The notes: generated by a model from the sequence alone, not told the origin. 64,000 nt of DNA from Actinotalea endophytica (GCF_025717005.1 NZ_JAOVZU010000008.1:179916-243915); one strand, 5' to 3'. Counted from the stretch's first letter, positions 21,731 through 30,884 are shown. Numbers and translations are program-made.

Positions 21731-23587
21731 CCCGGGGCCGTCGCGCGCCTCAGCACCACAGCACGACGGCTCCGGGGAACCAGCGGCGCGCTCATGGTCA
21801 TGGCGATCGTGGTCGGCGCGGCCACCGGCCTCGGCGCGGTGGCGTTCCGGTGGCTCATCCAGGCGGCCACCAAGATCTTCACCGGCACGTCCGACTACTC
21901 CGCGGTGGGCCTCGGACAGCACCCGCCGCACCCGTGGCTGCCCTGGCTCGGCGCCGGCTTCGTGGTGCTCGCCCCGGTGGTCGGCGGCCTGATCTACGGC
22001 CCGATGGTCCAGCGCTGGGCCAAGGAAGCCCGTGGGCACGGCGTGCCCGAGGTGATGCTCGCGGTCTCCCAGAAGGGCGGCCGGATCCCCGGCAAGGTCG
22101 CCGTGGTCAAGGCCCTCGCCTCCGCGCTCACCATCGGCTCGGGTGGCTCGGTCGGCCGCGAAGGGCCGATCGTGCAGATCGGCTCGGCGCTCGGGTCGCG
22201 GATCGCCCAGACCGCGCGACTCTCCGAGACCCGGGTGCGCACCCTGGTCGCGTGCGGCGCCGCCTCCGGCATCGCGGCCACGTTCAACGCCCCGATCGCC
22301 GGAGTCTTCTTCGCGCTCGAGCTCCTGCTGCGCGACTTCCAGGCCGAGTCGTTCGGCGTCGTGGTGCTCGCGGCCGTGGTCGCCTCGGTGATCGGCCGGG
22401 CGATCCTCGGCGACGTGCCGTTCCTCGAGCTGCCGTCGTTCGAGCTCCCGCACGCCGGGTCCTTCGTGCTGGTGGCACTGCTCGGAGTGCTGGCCGGCGT
22501 CATCGGCGTGATCTTCACCCGCACGCTCTACGCCTTCGAGGACGTCGCCGACAAGATCTGGCGCGGCCCCGAGTGGGCGCGACCCGCGGTCGGCGGCGTG
22601 CTGCTCGGCCTGCTGCTGCTCGCCATCCCGCAGATGTACGGCGTCGGGTACCCCGTGCTCGAGGCCGGGGTCCAAGGTCAGTACGCCATCGCGGTGCTGC
22701 TCGGGCTGCTGATCGCCAAGGTCGTGGCGACCAGCCTGACGATCGCGATCGGTGGCTCGGGCGGCGTCTTCGCGCCCAGCCTGTTCATCGGCGGCATGCT
22801 CGGTGCGGCGTTCGGCGCGAGCGTGCACGAGGCGTTCCCCGGCTGGGCCGGGCCGGCAGGGGCGTACGCCCTGATCGGGATGGGCGCCGTATTCGCCGGT
22901 GCCGCGCGGGCACCGATCACCGCGGTCCTCATCCTGTTCGAGCTGACCGGCGAGTACACGATCATCCTGCCGATGATGCTCGCGATCGTGCTCGCGACCG
23001 GCGTCTCCCGGGCCCTGAGCCGGGACAGCGTCTACACGCTCAAGATCCGCCGGCGGGGCATCGAGATGGACGCCCGCGCGGCCGATCCACGGATGACCGA
23101 GAAGACCGTCGGCGACATCATGGAAGCAGCACCGACCGCGCTCGCCCCGGACGTGGCGCTCGAGATCGCAGCGCGGCGCCTGCTCGGCAGCGGACGCGGC
23201 TCGCTCCCCGTGGTCGAGGACGGCATGCTCATCGGACAGGTCAGGGCCGACCGGATCGCCGCTGCGATCGAGGACGAGGACACCACCGCCCTCAGCGTGC
23301 GCGACGTGCTGGACGACGTCCCGCAGGCCAGGACCGAGACGGTGCTCCGGCGCGGCATGGAGGCGTTGCGCCGACACGAGTACCCCGACGGCGGGCTCGC
23401 GGTCACCGACGGCGCCGGCACCCTGGTGGGCTGGGTGACGCACCGCACGCTGCTGCGCACGCTGACCGCTCCGCTGCCGATCGCCGCGTCGGCACCGGCC
23501 GGTACCGCGCTGGCCCGGCTGCGGCCGTCGCTGCGCGGTGGGGGCTCCCGGATGGGGACCTCGGCGAGTCGGCGCCAGCGGACCTGA
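21719..23587 (+). CDS. ClC-family chloride channel/exchanger with CBS domains
   Basis: This 622-residue protein belongs to the ClC family. The ion-selectivity motifs are present: GSGGSVGREGPIVQ near residue 140 (the gating glutamate in GREGP), GGVFAPSLFIGG near 343, and ELTGEY near 405. About 10-12 membrane helices cover residues 20-440. The cytoplasmic tail carries two CBS domains (about 462-520 and 525-585), starting with VGDIMEAAPTALAP, which in other ClC proteins bind adenine nucleotides. The gating glutamate suggests a proton/chloride exchanger, but this needs testing. The transcript is probably leaderless and controlled by the divergent MarR protein. Confidence 0.93.
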   Translation: MPTTPGAVARLSTTARRLRGTSGALMVMAIVVGAATGLGAVAFRWLIQAATKIFTGTSDYSAVGLGQHPPHPWLPWLGAGFVVLAPVVGGLIYGPMVQRWAKEARGHGVPEVMLAVSQKGGRIPGKVAVVKALASALTIGSGGSVGREGPIVQIGSALGSRIAQTARLSETRVRTLVACGAASGIAATFNAPIAGVFFALELLLRDFQAESFGVVVLAAVVASVIGRAILGDVPFLELPSFELPHAGSFVLVALLGVLAGVIGVIFTRTLYAFEDVADKIWRGPEWARPAVGGVLLGLLLLAIPQMYGVGYPVLEAGVQGQYAIAVLLGLLIAKVVATSLTIAIGGSGGVFAPSLFIGGMLGAAFGASVHEAFPGWAGPAGAYALIGMGAVFAGAARAPITAVLILFELTGEYTIILPMMLAIVLATGVSRALSRDSVYTLKIRRRGIEMDARAADPRMTEKTVGDIMEAAPTALAPDVALEIAARRLLGSGRGSLPVVEDGMLIGQVRADRIAAAIEDEDTTALSVRDVLDDVPQARTETVLRRGMEALRRHEYPDGGLAVTDGAGTLVGWVTHRTLLRTLTAPLPIAASAPAGTALARLRPSLRGGGSRMGTSASRRQRT

Positions 23588-23621
23588 CGTCGGGGTCGCG
23601 CCGGGCGCCGACGGCGCGGGA

Positions 23622-23674
23622 CCACCGGCCGTCAGCGACGGCCAGCGACGGTCAGCGACCGTGAGCGACCGTCA
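23622..23674. repeat. Short tandem repeat between ClC and htpX stops
   Basis: Between two convergent genes four or five degenerate copies of a 10-11 bp unit (CAGCGACGGT type) follow each other. GACGGTC (23647-23653) and GACCGTC (23667-23673) can pair, so the array may also serve as a weak bidirectional terminator. It overlaps the htpX stop. Confidence 0.5.
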
Positions 23675-24544
23675 CGCGTACGGGTGGCCGGCCATCTGAC
23701 GCAGCCGGGAGATCCGGTCCGCCATCGGCGGGTGGGTCGCGAACAGCTTCGCCATGCCGCCGGCGCGGAACGGGTTCGCGATCATCAGGTGCGACACGTC
23801 GACCAGGTCGCGGGTGGCCGGCAGCGGCGCCCGTGACGTACCCGCGTCGAGCTTCTCCAGCGCCGAGGCCAGCGCAAGCGGGTCCCCGGTCAGCCGCGCG
23901 CCGTCCTCGTCGGCGTCGTACTCGCGGGTCCGGGAGATCGCGAGCTGGATCATCATCGCCGCGATCGGCGCCAGGAACACCAGCGCCAGGGCACCGATCG
24001 GGTTGGAGTTGTTCCGGCTCCCCCCGCCGAAGAACAGCAGGAACTGCGCGACCGACGTGATCATGCCGGCGATCGCCGCGGCCACCGACGAGGTCAGGAT
24101 GTCGCGGTTGTACACGTGCATCAGCTCGTGCCCGAGCACACCGCGCAGCTCACGCTCGTCGAGCATCCGCAGGATGCCCTCGGTGCAGCAGACCGCCGCG
24201 TGCTGCGGGTTGCGCCCCGTCGCGAACGCGTTCGGCGCTGCGGTCGGCGAGATGTAGAGCGCGGGCATCGGCTGACGGGCCGCCGTCGACAGCTCGCGCA
24301 CGATCCGGTACATCTCCGGAGCCTCGAGCTCGGTCACCGGGTACGCGTGCATCGCGCGGATCGCGATCGACGAGGAGTTCCAGTACCCGTACGCCGTGCC
24401 CAGCAGCCCGATCCCGGCGAACAGCCACAGGAACGTGGCGTTCCCGGACGACCCGGCCAGCCAGCCGCCGATGCCGAGCAGCACGGCCCACAGCACACCG
24501 AACAGGGCTGCCGTCTTCAGCCCGTTGAAGTGCCGACGACCCAC
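23672..24544 (-). CDS. htpX: M48 membrane zinc metalloprotease HtpX
   Basis: This 290-residue protein is HtpX, a membrane protease for quality control of damaged membrane proteins. Two N-terminal helices (about residues 10-55) are followed by the zinc motif HELMHV near 135-140, two further helices, and the third zinc ligand in [10 protein letters not shown] near 218. The C-terminal THPPMADRI is also typical. GTG 24544 sits behind GGAGGA; the longer frame upstream to 25102 is antisense noise over the next gene. In Mycobacterium htpX lies next to menJ and a polyprenyl synthase; here they are about 36 kb apart. Confidence 0.94.
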   Translation of the reverse strand: MGRRHFNGLKTAALFGVLWAVLLGIGGWLAGSSGNATFLWLFAGIGLLGTAYGYWNSSSIAIRAMHAYPVTELEAPEMYRIVRELSTAARQPMPALYISPTAAPNAFATGRNPQHAAVCCTEGILRMLDERELRGVLGHELMHVYNRDILTSSVAAAIAGMITSVAQFLLFFGGGSRNNSNPIGALALVFLAPIAAMMIQLAISRTREYDADEDGARLTGDPLALASALEKLDAGTSRAPLPATRDLVDVSHLMIANPFRAGGMAKLFATHPPMADRISRLRQMAGHPYA

Positions 24545-24707
24545 GAACGTCCTCCGTCTCCCGGCGCCCCGCGCCGCACCACCGGGCCCCGTCACGGCAC
24601 CCGAGTGTCCAACGAGGCCGATCGTGCCACGGTTCCCCGGGAGAGCGCCGGACGGTCGCTGAGCGGCGGCTGTGCGGCGCGCGGCCACAGGGCCGGGGAT
24701 CCCGCGC

Positions 24708-24770
24708 GACGGGTCAGGGCCGGGGCTCCGGTGACGGATCAGGGCCGGGGCTCCGGCGTGACGGATCAGC
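24708..24770. repeat. 26-bp imperfect tandem repeat
   Basis: Two nearly identical units of about 25-27 bp (core TCAGGGCCGGGGCTCCGG) and part of a third occupy the 263-bp non-coding stretch between htpX and the ferredoxin reductase gene. Nothing else is visible there except the small hairpin at 24785-24800 and the htpX ribosome site. Confidence 0.75.
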
Positions 24771-24784
24771 GCCGCGTCGGCGTG

Positions 24785-24800
24785 GCCGCAGAGCTGCGGC
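24785..24800 (-). terminator. Small hairpin after the ferredoxin reductase gene
   Basis: GCCGCA-GAGC-TGCGGC forms a 6-bp stem 7 bp beyond the stop codon on the minus strand. It is short, so termination is possible but uncertain. Confidence 0.4.
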
Positions 24801-24807
24801 GTGGGGC

Positions 24808-26169
24808 TCAGGCCTGCGGCTGCTCGCCGCGCATCACGGCGAGCATCGAGTCCCGCGGCACGACCTTGATCCGCTCCCGGCCGTGCGGGGCGCCGAGCGA
24901 CTGCTCGTACGCGTCCAGCAGGGTCCAGCCCTGCCACTCGACGGCGCCGACCCCACGCTCGCGCAGCAGCGTGCGGAACGCCTCGGGGTCGCGCCGGGTC
25001 GCTCGCGGCAGCGCGTCCGCGTCGGCGACCAGGTGCCGGATCGTCTCGGTCGCGTCGGACTTCGTGTGCCCGATCAGGCCGACCGGTCCGCGCTTGATCC
25101 ACCCCGTGGTGTACAACCCGGCGAGGTGCTCGCCGTCCGGGCCGATCACCCGGCCCTCCCGGTTCGGGATCACCCCGGCGACCTCGTCGAACGGCAGTCC
25201 GGGCACCGGCGAGCCGAAGTAGCCGACCGCGCGGTACACCGCCTCGACCGGCCAGTCGTGCAGCTGCCCCGTGCCGGCAACCGTGCCGTCGCCGGTGAGC
25301 GTGGTGCGCTCGGTGCGCAGGCCGGTCACCCGGTCGGTGCCGAGCACGGCCACCGGCTGGTGCAGGAAGTGCAGGTGGATCCGCCGGCTGGCGGTGAGGT
25401 CCTCGGGCTCCTTGAGCGTCCAGTCGGTGAGGGTCTTGACGACCTGCTTGGTCTGGTTCGACGAGTGGATCGCCGCCATCGAGCCCTCGTCGAACTCGAA
25501 GTCCTCCGGGTACACGACGATGTCCACGTCCGGGACGTGGCCGAGCTCACGGAGCTCCAGCGGGGAGAACTTGACCTGGGCGGGCCCGCGGCGGGCGAAC
25601 ACGTGGACGTCGGTCACCGGGTTCGCGGCCAGCCCCTCCTGCACGTTCGCCGGGATCTCCGTCGGGAGCAGGTCCTCGACGTGCTTGGCGAGCATCCGCG
25701 CCACGTCCAGCGCGACGTTGCCCGCACCGACCACCGCGACGTGCTGCGCCTCGAGCGGCCAGGTCCGCGGCACGTCGGGGTGCCCGTCGTACCAGGAGAC
25801 GAAGTCCGCGGCGCCGTAGGACCCGGTCAGGTCGATGCCCGGCACGCTCAGTGCGGCGTCCCGGATCGCGCCGGTCGCGAAGATCACCGCGTCGTAGTGG
25901 TCCTGCAGCTCGGCGACCGTCACGTCGGTGCCGACGTCCACGTTGGCCAGCAGCCGGATGTCGCCGCGCTCGAGCACCTTGTGCAGCGCCACGATGATCT
26001 GCTTGATCCGCGGGTGGTCCGGCGCGACGCCGTAGCGCACCAGGCCGAAGGGGGCGGGCAGCCGCTCGATGAGGTCGATCTCCACCTCGGCTCCGGCCTT
26101 GGACAGGATGTCCGCCGCATAGATGCCGGCCGGACCGGCGCCGACCACGGCGACACGCAGGGGACTCAC
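24808..26169 (-). CDS. fprA: Ferredoxin/adrenodoxin-type NADP+ reductase (FprA-like)
   Basis: This 453-residue flavoprotein resembles mycobacterial FprA and mitochondrial adrenodoxin reductase. It moves electrons between NADPH and ferredoxins. The FAD motif [17 protein letters not shown] is at residues 5-21, the conserved [14 protein letters not shown] at 45-58, the NADP-binding [17 protein letters not shown] near 150, [12 protein letters not shown] near 197, and [20 protein letters not shown] near 355. I start it at GTG 26169, after GGAAGG; an upstream ATG adds ten residues not expected in the family. It stands alone, divergent from rarD. Confidence 0.92.
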   Translation of the reverse strand: MSPLRVAVVGAGPAGIYAADILSKAGAEVEIDLIERLPAPFGLVRYGVAPDHPRIKQIIVALHKVLERGDIRLLANVDVGTDVTVAELQDHYDAVIFATGAIRDAALSVPGIDLTGSYGAADFVSWYDGHPDVPRTWPLEAQHVAVVGAGNVALDVARMLAKHVEDLLPTEIPANVQEGLAANPVTDVHVFARRGPAQVKFSPLELRELGHVPDVDIVVYPEDFEFDEGSMAAIHSSNQTKQVVKTLTDWTLKEPEDLTASRRIHLHFLHQPVAVLGTDRVTGLRTERTTLTGDGTVAGTGQLHDWPVEAVYRAVGYFGSPVPGLPFDEVAGVIPNREGRVIGPDGEHLAGLYTTGWIKRGPVGLIGHTKSDATETIRHLVADADALPRATRRDPEAFRTLLRERGVGAVEWQGWTLLDAYEQSLGAPHGRERIKVVPRDSMLAVMRGEQPQA

Positions 26170-26313
26170 GACGTCTGAACACCTTCCGACTTCACGCACG
26201 AACCACGGATCAGCGGGTCTGCGGGATCTCGGGGATCACCGCACGGGCCAGCAGACCAGTGTAGGCGGCTGCTCGCCAGCCGGACGGTCGAGGCCCGTGC
26301 CGGTGGCCGGGCG

Positions 26314-26319
26314 TAGCGT
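26314..26319 (+). promoter_or_regulatory. Leaderless -10 element for rarD
   Basis: TAGCGT fits TANNNT and lies exactly six bases before the GTG start at 26326. No ribosome site is present, so the mRNA is probably leaderless. The rest of the 156-bp divergent gap shows no other clear motif. Confidence 0.5.
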
Positions 26320-26325
26320 CGCGTC

Positions 26326-27267
26326 GTGACGCACCCCTCCTCCACGCGGGCGGTCACCACCCAGGGTCTGAACCGCTCCGGCATGACGCAGGGCCTCAGC
26401 GCGTACGGGCTGTGGGGACTGCTCCCGCTGTACTTCCCGCTCCTCGCGCCGGCCGGCCCGGTCGAGATCATCGCGCACCGCGTGCTGTGGACCTTGGTGT
26501 TCTGCGTCGTCGGGCTCGCCGTGACCGGAGGCTGGCGCTCCGCGGTCACGATGGCGCGGTCCGGGACGATCGTCGCGCGGCTCGCCCTGGCCGGCGTCCT
26601 GGTCGCGACCAACTGGACCGTCTACGTCTGGTCGGTGCTGTCCGGGCACACCGTGGACGCCGCGCTGGGCTACTACATCAACCCGATCGTCACCGTCGTG
26701 CTCGCGGTGGTCGTGCTGCGCGAGCGGATGCGACCGGCGCAGTGGGTGGCGGTCGGCCTCGGGGTGCTGGCCGTCGTGGTGCTGAGCACCGGCGTCGGCG
26801 GGCTGCCGTGGGTCGCCCTGGTGCTCGCGACCACGTTCGGCCTCTACGGGTTCCTGAAGAACCGGCTCGGCGCGCGCGTCACGCCGATGGCCGGGCTCGC
26901 GGTCGAGACGGCGGCGCTGAGCCCGCTCGCGCTCGTGTGGCTGCTCGTCGTCGAGCACGGCGGCTCGTTCGTCGGGTACGGCGGGTGGCACTCGCTCGCC
27001 CTCGCGGGTGCGGGCGTCGTCACCGCGGTCCCGCTGCTGCTCTTCGCAGGCGCCGTGCGGCGGCTGCCGCTGTCCGTCGTAGGACTGCTGCAGTACCTGA
27101 CGCCGACCCTGCAGTTCGCGATCGGCGTGCTGGTGTTCGGCGAGGCGATGCCGGCGGTGCGCTGGTGGGGGTTCGCGATCGTCTGGGTCGCGCTGATCGT
27201 GCTCACCGTGGACGGCCTGCGGGCCGCCCGGGCACCGCGCCGTCAGCCGGCGACGGTCAGCCAGTAG
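26326..27267 (+). CDS. rarD: RarD-like EamA/DMT-family transporter
   Basis: This 313-residue protein has ten membrane helices in two EamA halves. RarD-specific stretches are YGLWGLLPLYFPLL near residues 27-40, IIAHRVLWTL near 48, ALGYYINPIVTVVLAVVVLRERM near 112-134, and LLQYLTPTLQF near 255. In E. coli RarD was named from chloramphenicol sensitivity; the true substrate is unknown. It starts with GTG directly after a leaderless-type -10. Its last 25 bp overlap the 3 prime end of the convergent RDD/FHA gene. Confidence 0.92.
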   Translation: MTHPSSTRAVTTQGLNRSGMTQGLSAYGLWGLLPLYFPLLAPAGPVEIIAHRVLWTLVFCVVGLAVTGGWRSAVTMARSGTIVARLALAGVLVATNWTVYVWSVLSGHTVDAALGYYINPIVTVVLAVVVLRERMRPAQWVAVGLGVLAVVVLSTGVGGLPWVALVLATTFGLYGFLKNRLGARVTPMAGLAVETAALSPLALVWLLVVEHGGSFVGYGGWHSLALAGAGVVTAVPLLLFAGAVRRLPLSVVGLLQYLTPTLQFAIGVLVFGEAMPAVRWWGFAIVWVALIVLTVDGLRAARAPRRQPATVSQ

Positions 27268-28358
27268 TCGCCGAAGGCGACCGACGCACCCACCGGGACC
27301 CGGACCTTCTGCTCCGGGGCGCACAGGATCTGCTGGCCGTCCTCGAGCGTGACCACCGTGCCGTTGGTGGAGTTGCGGTCCCGGAGCCAGACGCCGTCGC
27401 CGTCGACGCCGATCGCGAGGTGGGTCTTGGACACCGAGCGACCGCGGTCGACCACGGCGATCACCTGCACGGGCATGGCCTCGCCCTCACGCGGTGACGG
27501 GTTGCGGCCGACGAGCGCCGTGCCCTCCAGCACGACCACGCGGTTGTCCCAGAGCAGCAACGTGGCCCGCGGGCGGGTCTGGGCGCGGGTCGGCGCATAG
27601 GCGACCTTGGTGCGCGCGTGGCGCATCCGGGTGCGTTCCACCTCGTCGTCGAGCTGCCGGAACGAGGAGCTCTGCACCTGCTCGTAGGGAGCGGGCGGGA
27701 CGACCCGTCGGCCCGCACCTGGCGGGTTCTCGGACATGGGGGCCTCCCGGGTGGGGTAGTCGGTCGTCGCCACGGCGGCGGGCTCGGGCGCCTCGGGGGC
27801 GGGCGCCATGACACGTTGGGGCTCGGTACGCCGTCTGCGGCGCTCGGTCTCGGACTCGGTGAGCAGGGCTTGCAGGCGCGTGGTCGCCTGGCTCGGCGTG
27901 TCCGGCGCCGAGGTGGGGTCGACGCCGGTGCTCACGTCGAACACGATGTCCCGGGCGACGCGATCCTGCCAGCCGCGGCGGCGGTCGTCCCGCGCGGCGG
28001 AGACTGCCAGGAACACCGGGCCGACCACGACGACGCACGCCGCGGCGACCACCAGCTCGCGCAGCAGCGCACGGCCCCAGCCCAGGGGCTCCCCTCGGTC
28101 GGCCGTGAGCACACGCAGCCCGGTCAGCAGCCGCCCGAAGGTGTACCCGCGGGTCGCGAGCACCCACCACTGCAGCACGGCCTGGACCACCAGGAGCACG
28201 ACGCCGGCGAGCAACAGGGTCTGCTCGGTCTCCACGGACCCGCTCAGCAGCACGCCGAGCAGCAGGCCGCCGCCGAGCACGAGCACCGCCACGGCGTCGA
28301 TGACGCGGGCCAGGAGCCGGCGGCGGAGGGTCGCGGGCAGCGAGCCAGGAGTCGGCAC
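27243..28358 (-). CDS. RDD membrane protein with C-terminal FHA domain
   Basis: This 371-residue protein combines an RDD-type membrane domain (residues about 8-135; LRRRLLARVIDAVAVLVLGG, a second span, then TRGYTFGRLLTGLRV and a third span) with a disordered linker and a phosphothreonine-binding FHA domain at about 270-371. The FHA domain keeps the binding residues: LVGRNPSP, VSKTHLAI and RNSTNGTVV. It can therefore recruit threonine-phosphorylated partners to the membrane, probably products of the kinase encoded upstream. GTG 28358 follows GGAGGGAGG. It is the last gene of the minus-strand surface module and has its own sigma28-like promoter motif at 28421-28462. Confidence 0.86.
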   Translation of the reverse strand: MPTPGSLPATLRRRLLARVIDAVAVLVLGGGLLLGVLLSGSVETEQTLLLAGVVLLVVQAVLQWWVLATRGYTFGRLLTGLRVLTADRGEPLGWGRALLRELVVAAACVVVVGPVFLAVSAARDDRRRGWQDRVARDIVFDVSTGVDPTSAPDTPSQATTRLQALLTESETERRRRRTEPQRVMAPAPEAPEPAAVATTDYPTREAPMSENPPGAGRRVVPPAPYEQVQSSSFRQLDDEVERTRMRHARTKVAYAPTRAQTRPRATLLLWDNRVVVLEGTALVGRNPSPREGEAMPVQVIAVVDRGRSVSKTHLAIGVDGDGVWLRDRNSTNGTVVTLEDGQQILCAPEQKVRVPVGASVAFGDYWLTVAG

Positions 28359-28420
28359 CCGACCCACCTCCCTCCGCACGGCACGGCAGAGCACCGCCCT
28401 GCAGGCGTGCTCTGGGTGTG

Positions 28421-28462
28421 CATCGGCACGCCTGACGGCGGGCATGAGCCCGAACGGGTGAA
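28421..28462 (-). promoter_or_regulatory. Sigma28-like promoter motif (copy A) before the RDD/FHA gene
   Basis: On the minus strand the order is TTCACCCGTTCGGGC, CTCA (28445-28448), 17 bp, then GCCGATG (28421-28427). GCCGAT is the -10 of FliA/WhiG-type sigma factors, and CTCA at 15-17 bp is close to the -35 reported for actinobacterial FliA. The same arrangement occurs at 42883-42924 before the first gene of the module. The start codon of the RDD/FHA gene is about 60 bp downstream. Confidence 0.5.
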
Positions 28463-28517
28463 TCTTCTGTGCAGGCCGCGCCCGGGCCGCGGTCCGAGCG
28501 TGCCCAACGGGAGATCA

Positions 28518-28628
28518 GCTCGGCGGACGGAAGCTCGGCGGGACGGAAGCTCGGCGGACGGAAGCTCGGCGGGAGGTGGGCTCGGCGGGAGGTGGGCTCG
28601 GCGCGACGGAGGCTCGGCGGGACGGAGC
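28518..28628. repeat. 15-16 bp tandem repeat (7 copies) after the transglutaminase-like gene
   Basis: Seven copies of a unit close to GCTCGGCGGGACGGAA start at 28518, 28533, 28549, 28564, 28580, 28596 and 28612. The array directly abuts the stop codon of the transglutaminase-like gene and fills about 40 percent of the 270-bp gap before the RDD/FHA gene. No gene lies in that gap. Confidence 0.85.
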
Positions 28629-30884
28629 TCAGTCCGGCCGGCCGCGCGGCCGACGACGCAGCGAGGCGACCGACCAGCGGGAACGCCACCGCACCCGCCG
28701 CGGCACGGCCGAGCGCATCGCCGAGACCGCGTCGTCGACCTGACGCCAGTAGGACTCGACCTCGGCATCGTTGGGCTCGGCACCGCCGAACACGGCCGCG
28801 TCCGCACGCACGGCCAGGGTCGCGACCGGGCCGCCGATGCCGACCGCACGCCGGCCGCCGTGCGGCGAGCCCGACGCCCTGGACCCGAACGAGCCCGCGA
28901 GCGCCACCGCGAGCTCGCGACGGGTCGCCTGCTCGGGCAGGTCCCGCCGCAGGTCCGTCGCCTCGTCGAGCAGCTCGTCCCATCCGCCGACGACCCTGCG
29001 CAACGGCTCCTCCGCCCGACGGCGACGACCCCGCCTGCGCCGCTTGAGCAGTCCGACCAGCAGGGGCGGGCCGAGCAGCAGGACGAGCGGCACCCCACCG
29101 ACCAGCGCGACCCGGCCGACGATCGCCCACAGCTGCGAGTCCTCGGAGACGTCCTGGTTGTCGTCGGTCTGCGGCTGCTCGGTGTCGTCGTCCGGGGCGG
29201 TCACCGGCTGCTGCGGCGGCGGTGGGGGCTGGCGCAGCTGCGGGTCGGCCGCCGCGGGTTCCTCCGCCGTGCTCTGCTCGGGCGTCCGGCTCTCGTCCGG
29301 CGTCGGGAAGTAGGGCACCCAGCCGTAGCCGGCGTAGTTGATCTCGACCCAGGCCTGGATGTCGGCGCCGGTGAAGGTCACCTCGTCGCTCGCACCGTCC
29401 GGGCGGAAGCCGAGCACGACCCGCGCGGGCAGGCCGCGCTCCCGCGCCATCAGCGCCATCGCCGACGCGTACTGCTCGCCGTCGCCCACCATGGTGGACA
29501 GCAGCGACACCATCCGGTCGGCGCCGTGCCCGGACAACGACGCCGCCTGGCCCTGGGCGGTCAGGCCGTGGCTGAACCAGCCCTCGTCGTGCAGCGTCTG
29601 GGCCAGCGCGTCGGCGATCAGCGAGGCACGACTCGCGTTGCCGGCGAAGTCCGAGGCCGCGGCGGCGATCTCGTCGGGCACGCGCTGCAGCTCGGGCAGC
29701 ACCACGGAGCCGCCCTCGGCGCTCTCGAGCGCGTCGGCATCGGGCACCGGCGGCACCACGACCTCGGCCGTCCAGGTCAGGCCGTCCGGGAGCGTGTCCA
29801 CCATCGCTGCGGTCCCGGTGGCCTCGTTGTAGCGGAGCTCGGACCGCAGATCGGGGTTGGTGAAGGTGATCTGGCGGGTCCAGCCCACCGTGGGCAGCCA
29901 GACGAACGGCAGGTGGTCCACCTGCATCTCGACGGTCGCGATCTCGCCCCGCCGGGTCTGCGTGTCCACGTCGCTGCCCACCCGGCGGAACGTTCCCGAG
30001 CCCTCAGCCGCCTCGGCGCCCGCGACGTCCCACACGACACCGTCGTAGGCGTCCATCGTCGCGATCCGCACGAGAGCGCCCTCGGGCAGGCCACGCACGG
30101 TGAGCAGGTCGGTCTCGTCCCAGTCCTTGACGAACTTCCGGAAGGCCGACAGCGGGCTCGCCTGGGCGGCCGGGTCGAACGGAGGCACGATCTCGTCCCG
30201 AAGCACGAAACGCGGACGCTGGTCCACGACCCACGGACCGGTGACCGCACCGAGCGCGCCGACCACCACCGCGACCACCGCGAGCGACGCGACCCGCCGC
30301 GGCGCGAAGGTGCCGACCCGCCACGACGCCCAGGTCACGAGCCCGAGCACCATCGCGACACCGGCCACCACCGGGACCACGGTCACCTTGGTGCCCAGCA
30401 GCACCGACACCACGAGGACCACGACCGGGACCGCCGCAGCGAGCGCGCCCGTCCGGCGCGAGGCACGCAGCGCGAGGCTCAGCGCGGCCAGGGACGCGAC
30501 CAGCGCGAGCACGAACGGGGCGACCAGCACCACACCCGTCGCGCCGAGCTCGGGGTCGAGGGTGAGCACCTGCTTCCACGACGTCACCGCTCCGGCGAGC
30601 AGGTCGAGCAGGCTCTGCGGCCGCGGCAGCACCCGGAGCACCGTTGCGTCCGGCATCGCCACCGCCGGGCCGACCAGCAGGTACGCGGCGAGCGCGGCGG
30701 CCGTCGTCACGGCGGCACCCCAGCGCAGCCGCGCGGACAGCAGCGCCACGATCACACCGACGAGCAGCCCCGCGACCACCGGCGCGATCAGCGTGGTCGC
30801 GCCGAAGACCGGCACCAGCGGCAGCAGCCCGAGCGCGATCGCGACGGTGAGGACCAGCACGTCGGCCTCCGGACGAGACCTCAT
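28629..30884 (-). CDS. Transglutaminase-like (TgpA-type) membrane protein lacking catalytic residues
   Basis: This 751-residue protein has the TgpA layout: six membrane helices (residues about 8-215), a large outer region with a transglutaminase fold (about 400-530), a Pro/Gln-rich linker, another membrane helix (about 590-612) and a basic cytoplasmic tail. The fold is recognisable by ASAMALMARERGLPARVVLGF and AWVEINYAGYGWVPYFPTP. However, the residues at the catalytic Cys, His and Asp positions are Gly469 (GDGEQYA), Gln510 (DIQAWVE) and Phe526 (YFPTP). It is thus probably a pseudoenzyme that binds rather than cleaves or cross-links. It overlaps the DUF58 gene by 4 bp, the common MoxR-DUF58-TgpA order. 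Confidence 0.85.
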   Translation of the reverse strand: MRSRPEADVLVLTVAIALGLLPLVPVFGATTLIAPVVAGLLVGVIVALLSARLRWGAAVTTAAALAAYLLVGPAVAMPDATVLRVLPRPQSLLDLLAGAVTSWKQVLTLDPELGATGVVLVAPFVLALVASLAALSLALRASRRTGALAAAVPVVVLVVSVLLGTKVTVVPVVAGVAMVLGLVTWASWRVGTFAPRRVASLAVVAVVVGALGAVTGPWVVDQRPRFVLRDEIVPPFDPAAQASPLSAFRKFVKDWDETDLLTVRGLPEGALVRIATMDAYDGVVWDVAGAEAAEGSGTFRRVGSDVDTQTRRGEIATVEMQVDHLPFVWLPTVGWTRQITFTNPDLRSELRYNEATGTAAMVDTLPDGLTWTAEVVVPPVPDADALESAEGGSVVLPELQRVPDEIAAAASDFAGNASRASLIADALAQTLHDEGWFSHGLTAQGQAASLSGHGADRMVSLLSTMVGDGEQYASAMALMARERGLPARVVLGFRPDGASDEVTFTGADIQAWVEINYAGYGWVPYFPTPDESRTPEQSTAEEPAAADPQLRQPPPPPQQPVTAPDDDTEQPQTDDNQDVSEDSQLWAIVGRVALVGGVPLVLLLGPPLLVGLLKRRRRGRRRRAEEPLRRVVGGWDELLDEATDLRRDLPEQATRRELAVALAGSFGSRASGSPHGGRRAVGIGGPVATLAVRADAAVFGGAEPNDAEVESYWRQVDDAVSAMRSAVPRRVRWRSRWSVASLRRRPRGRPD

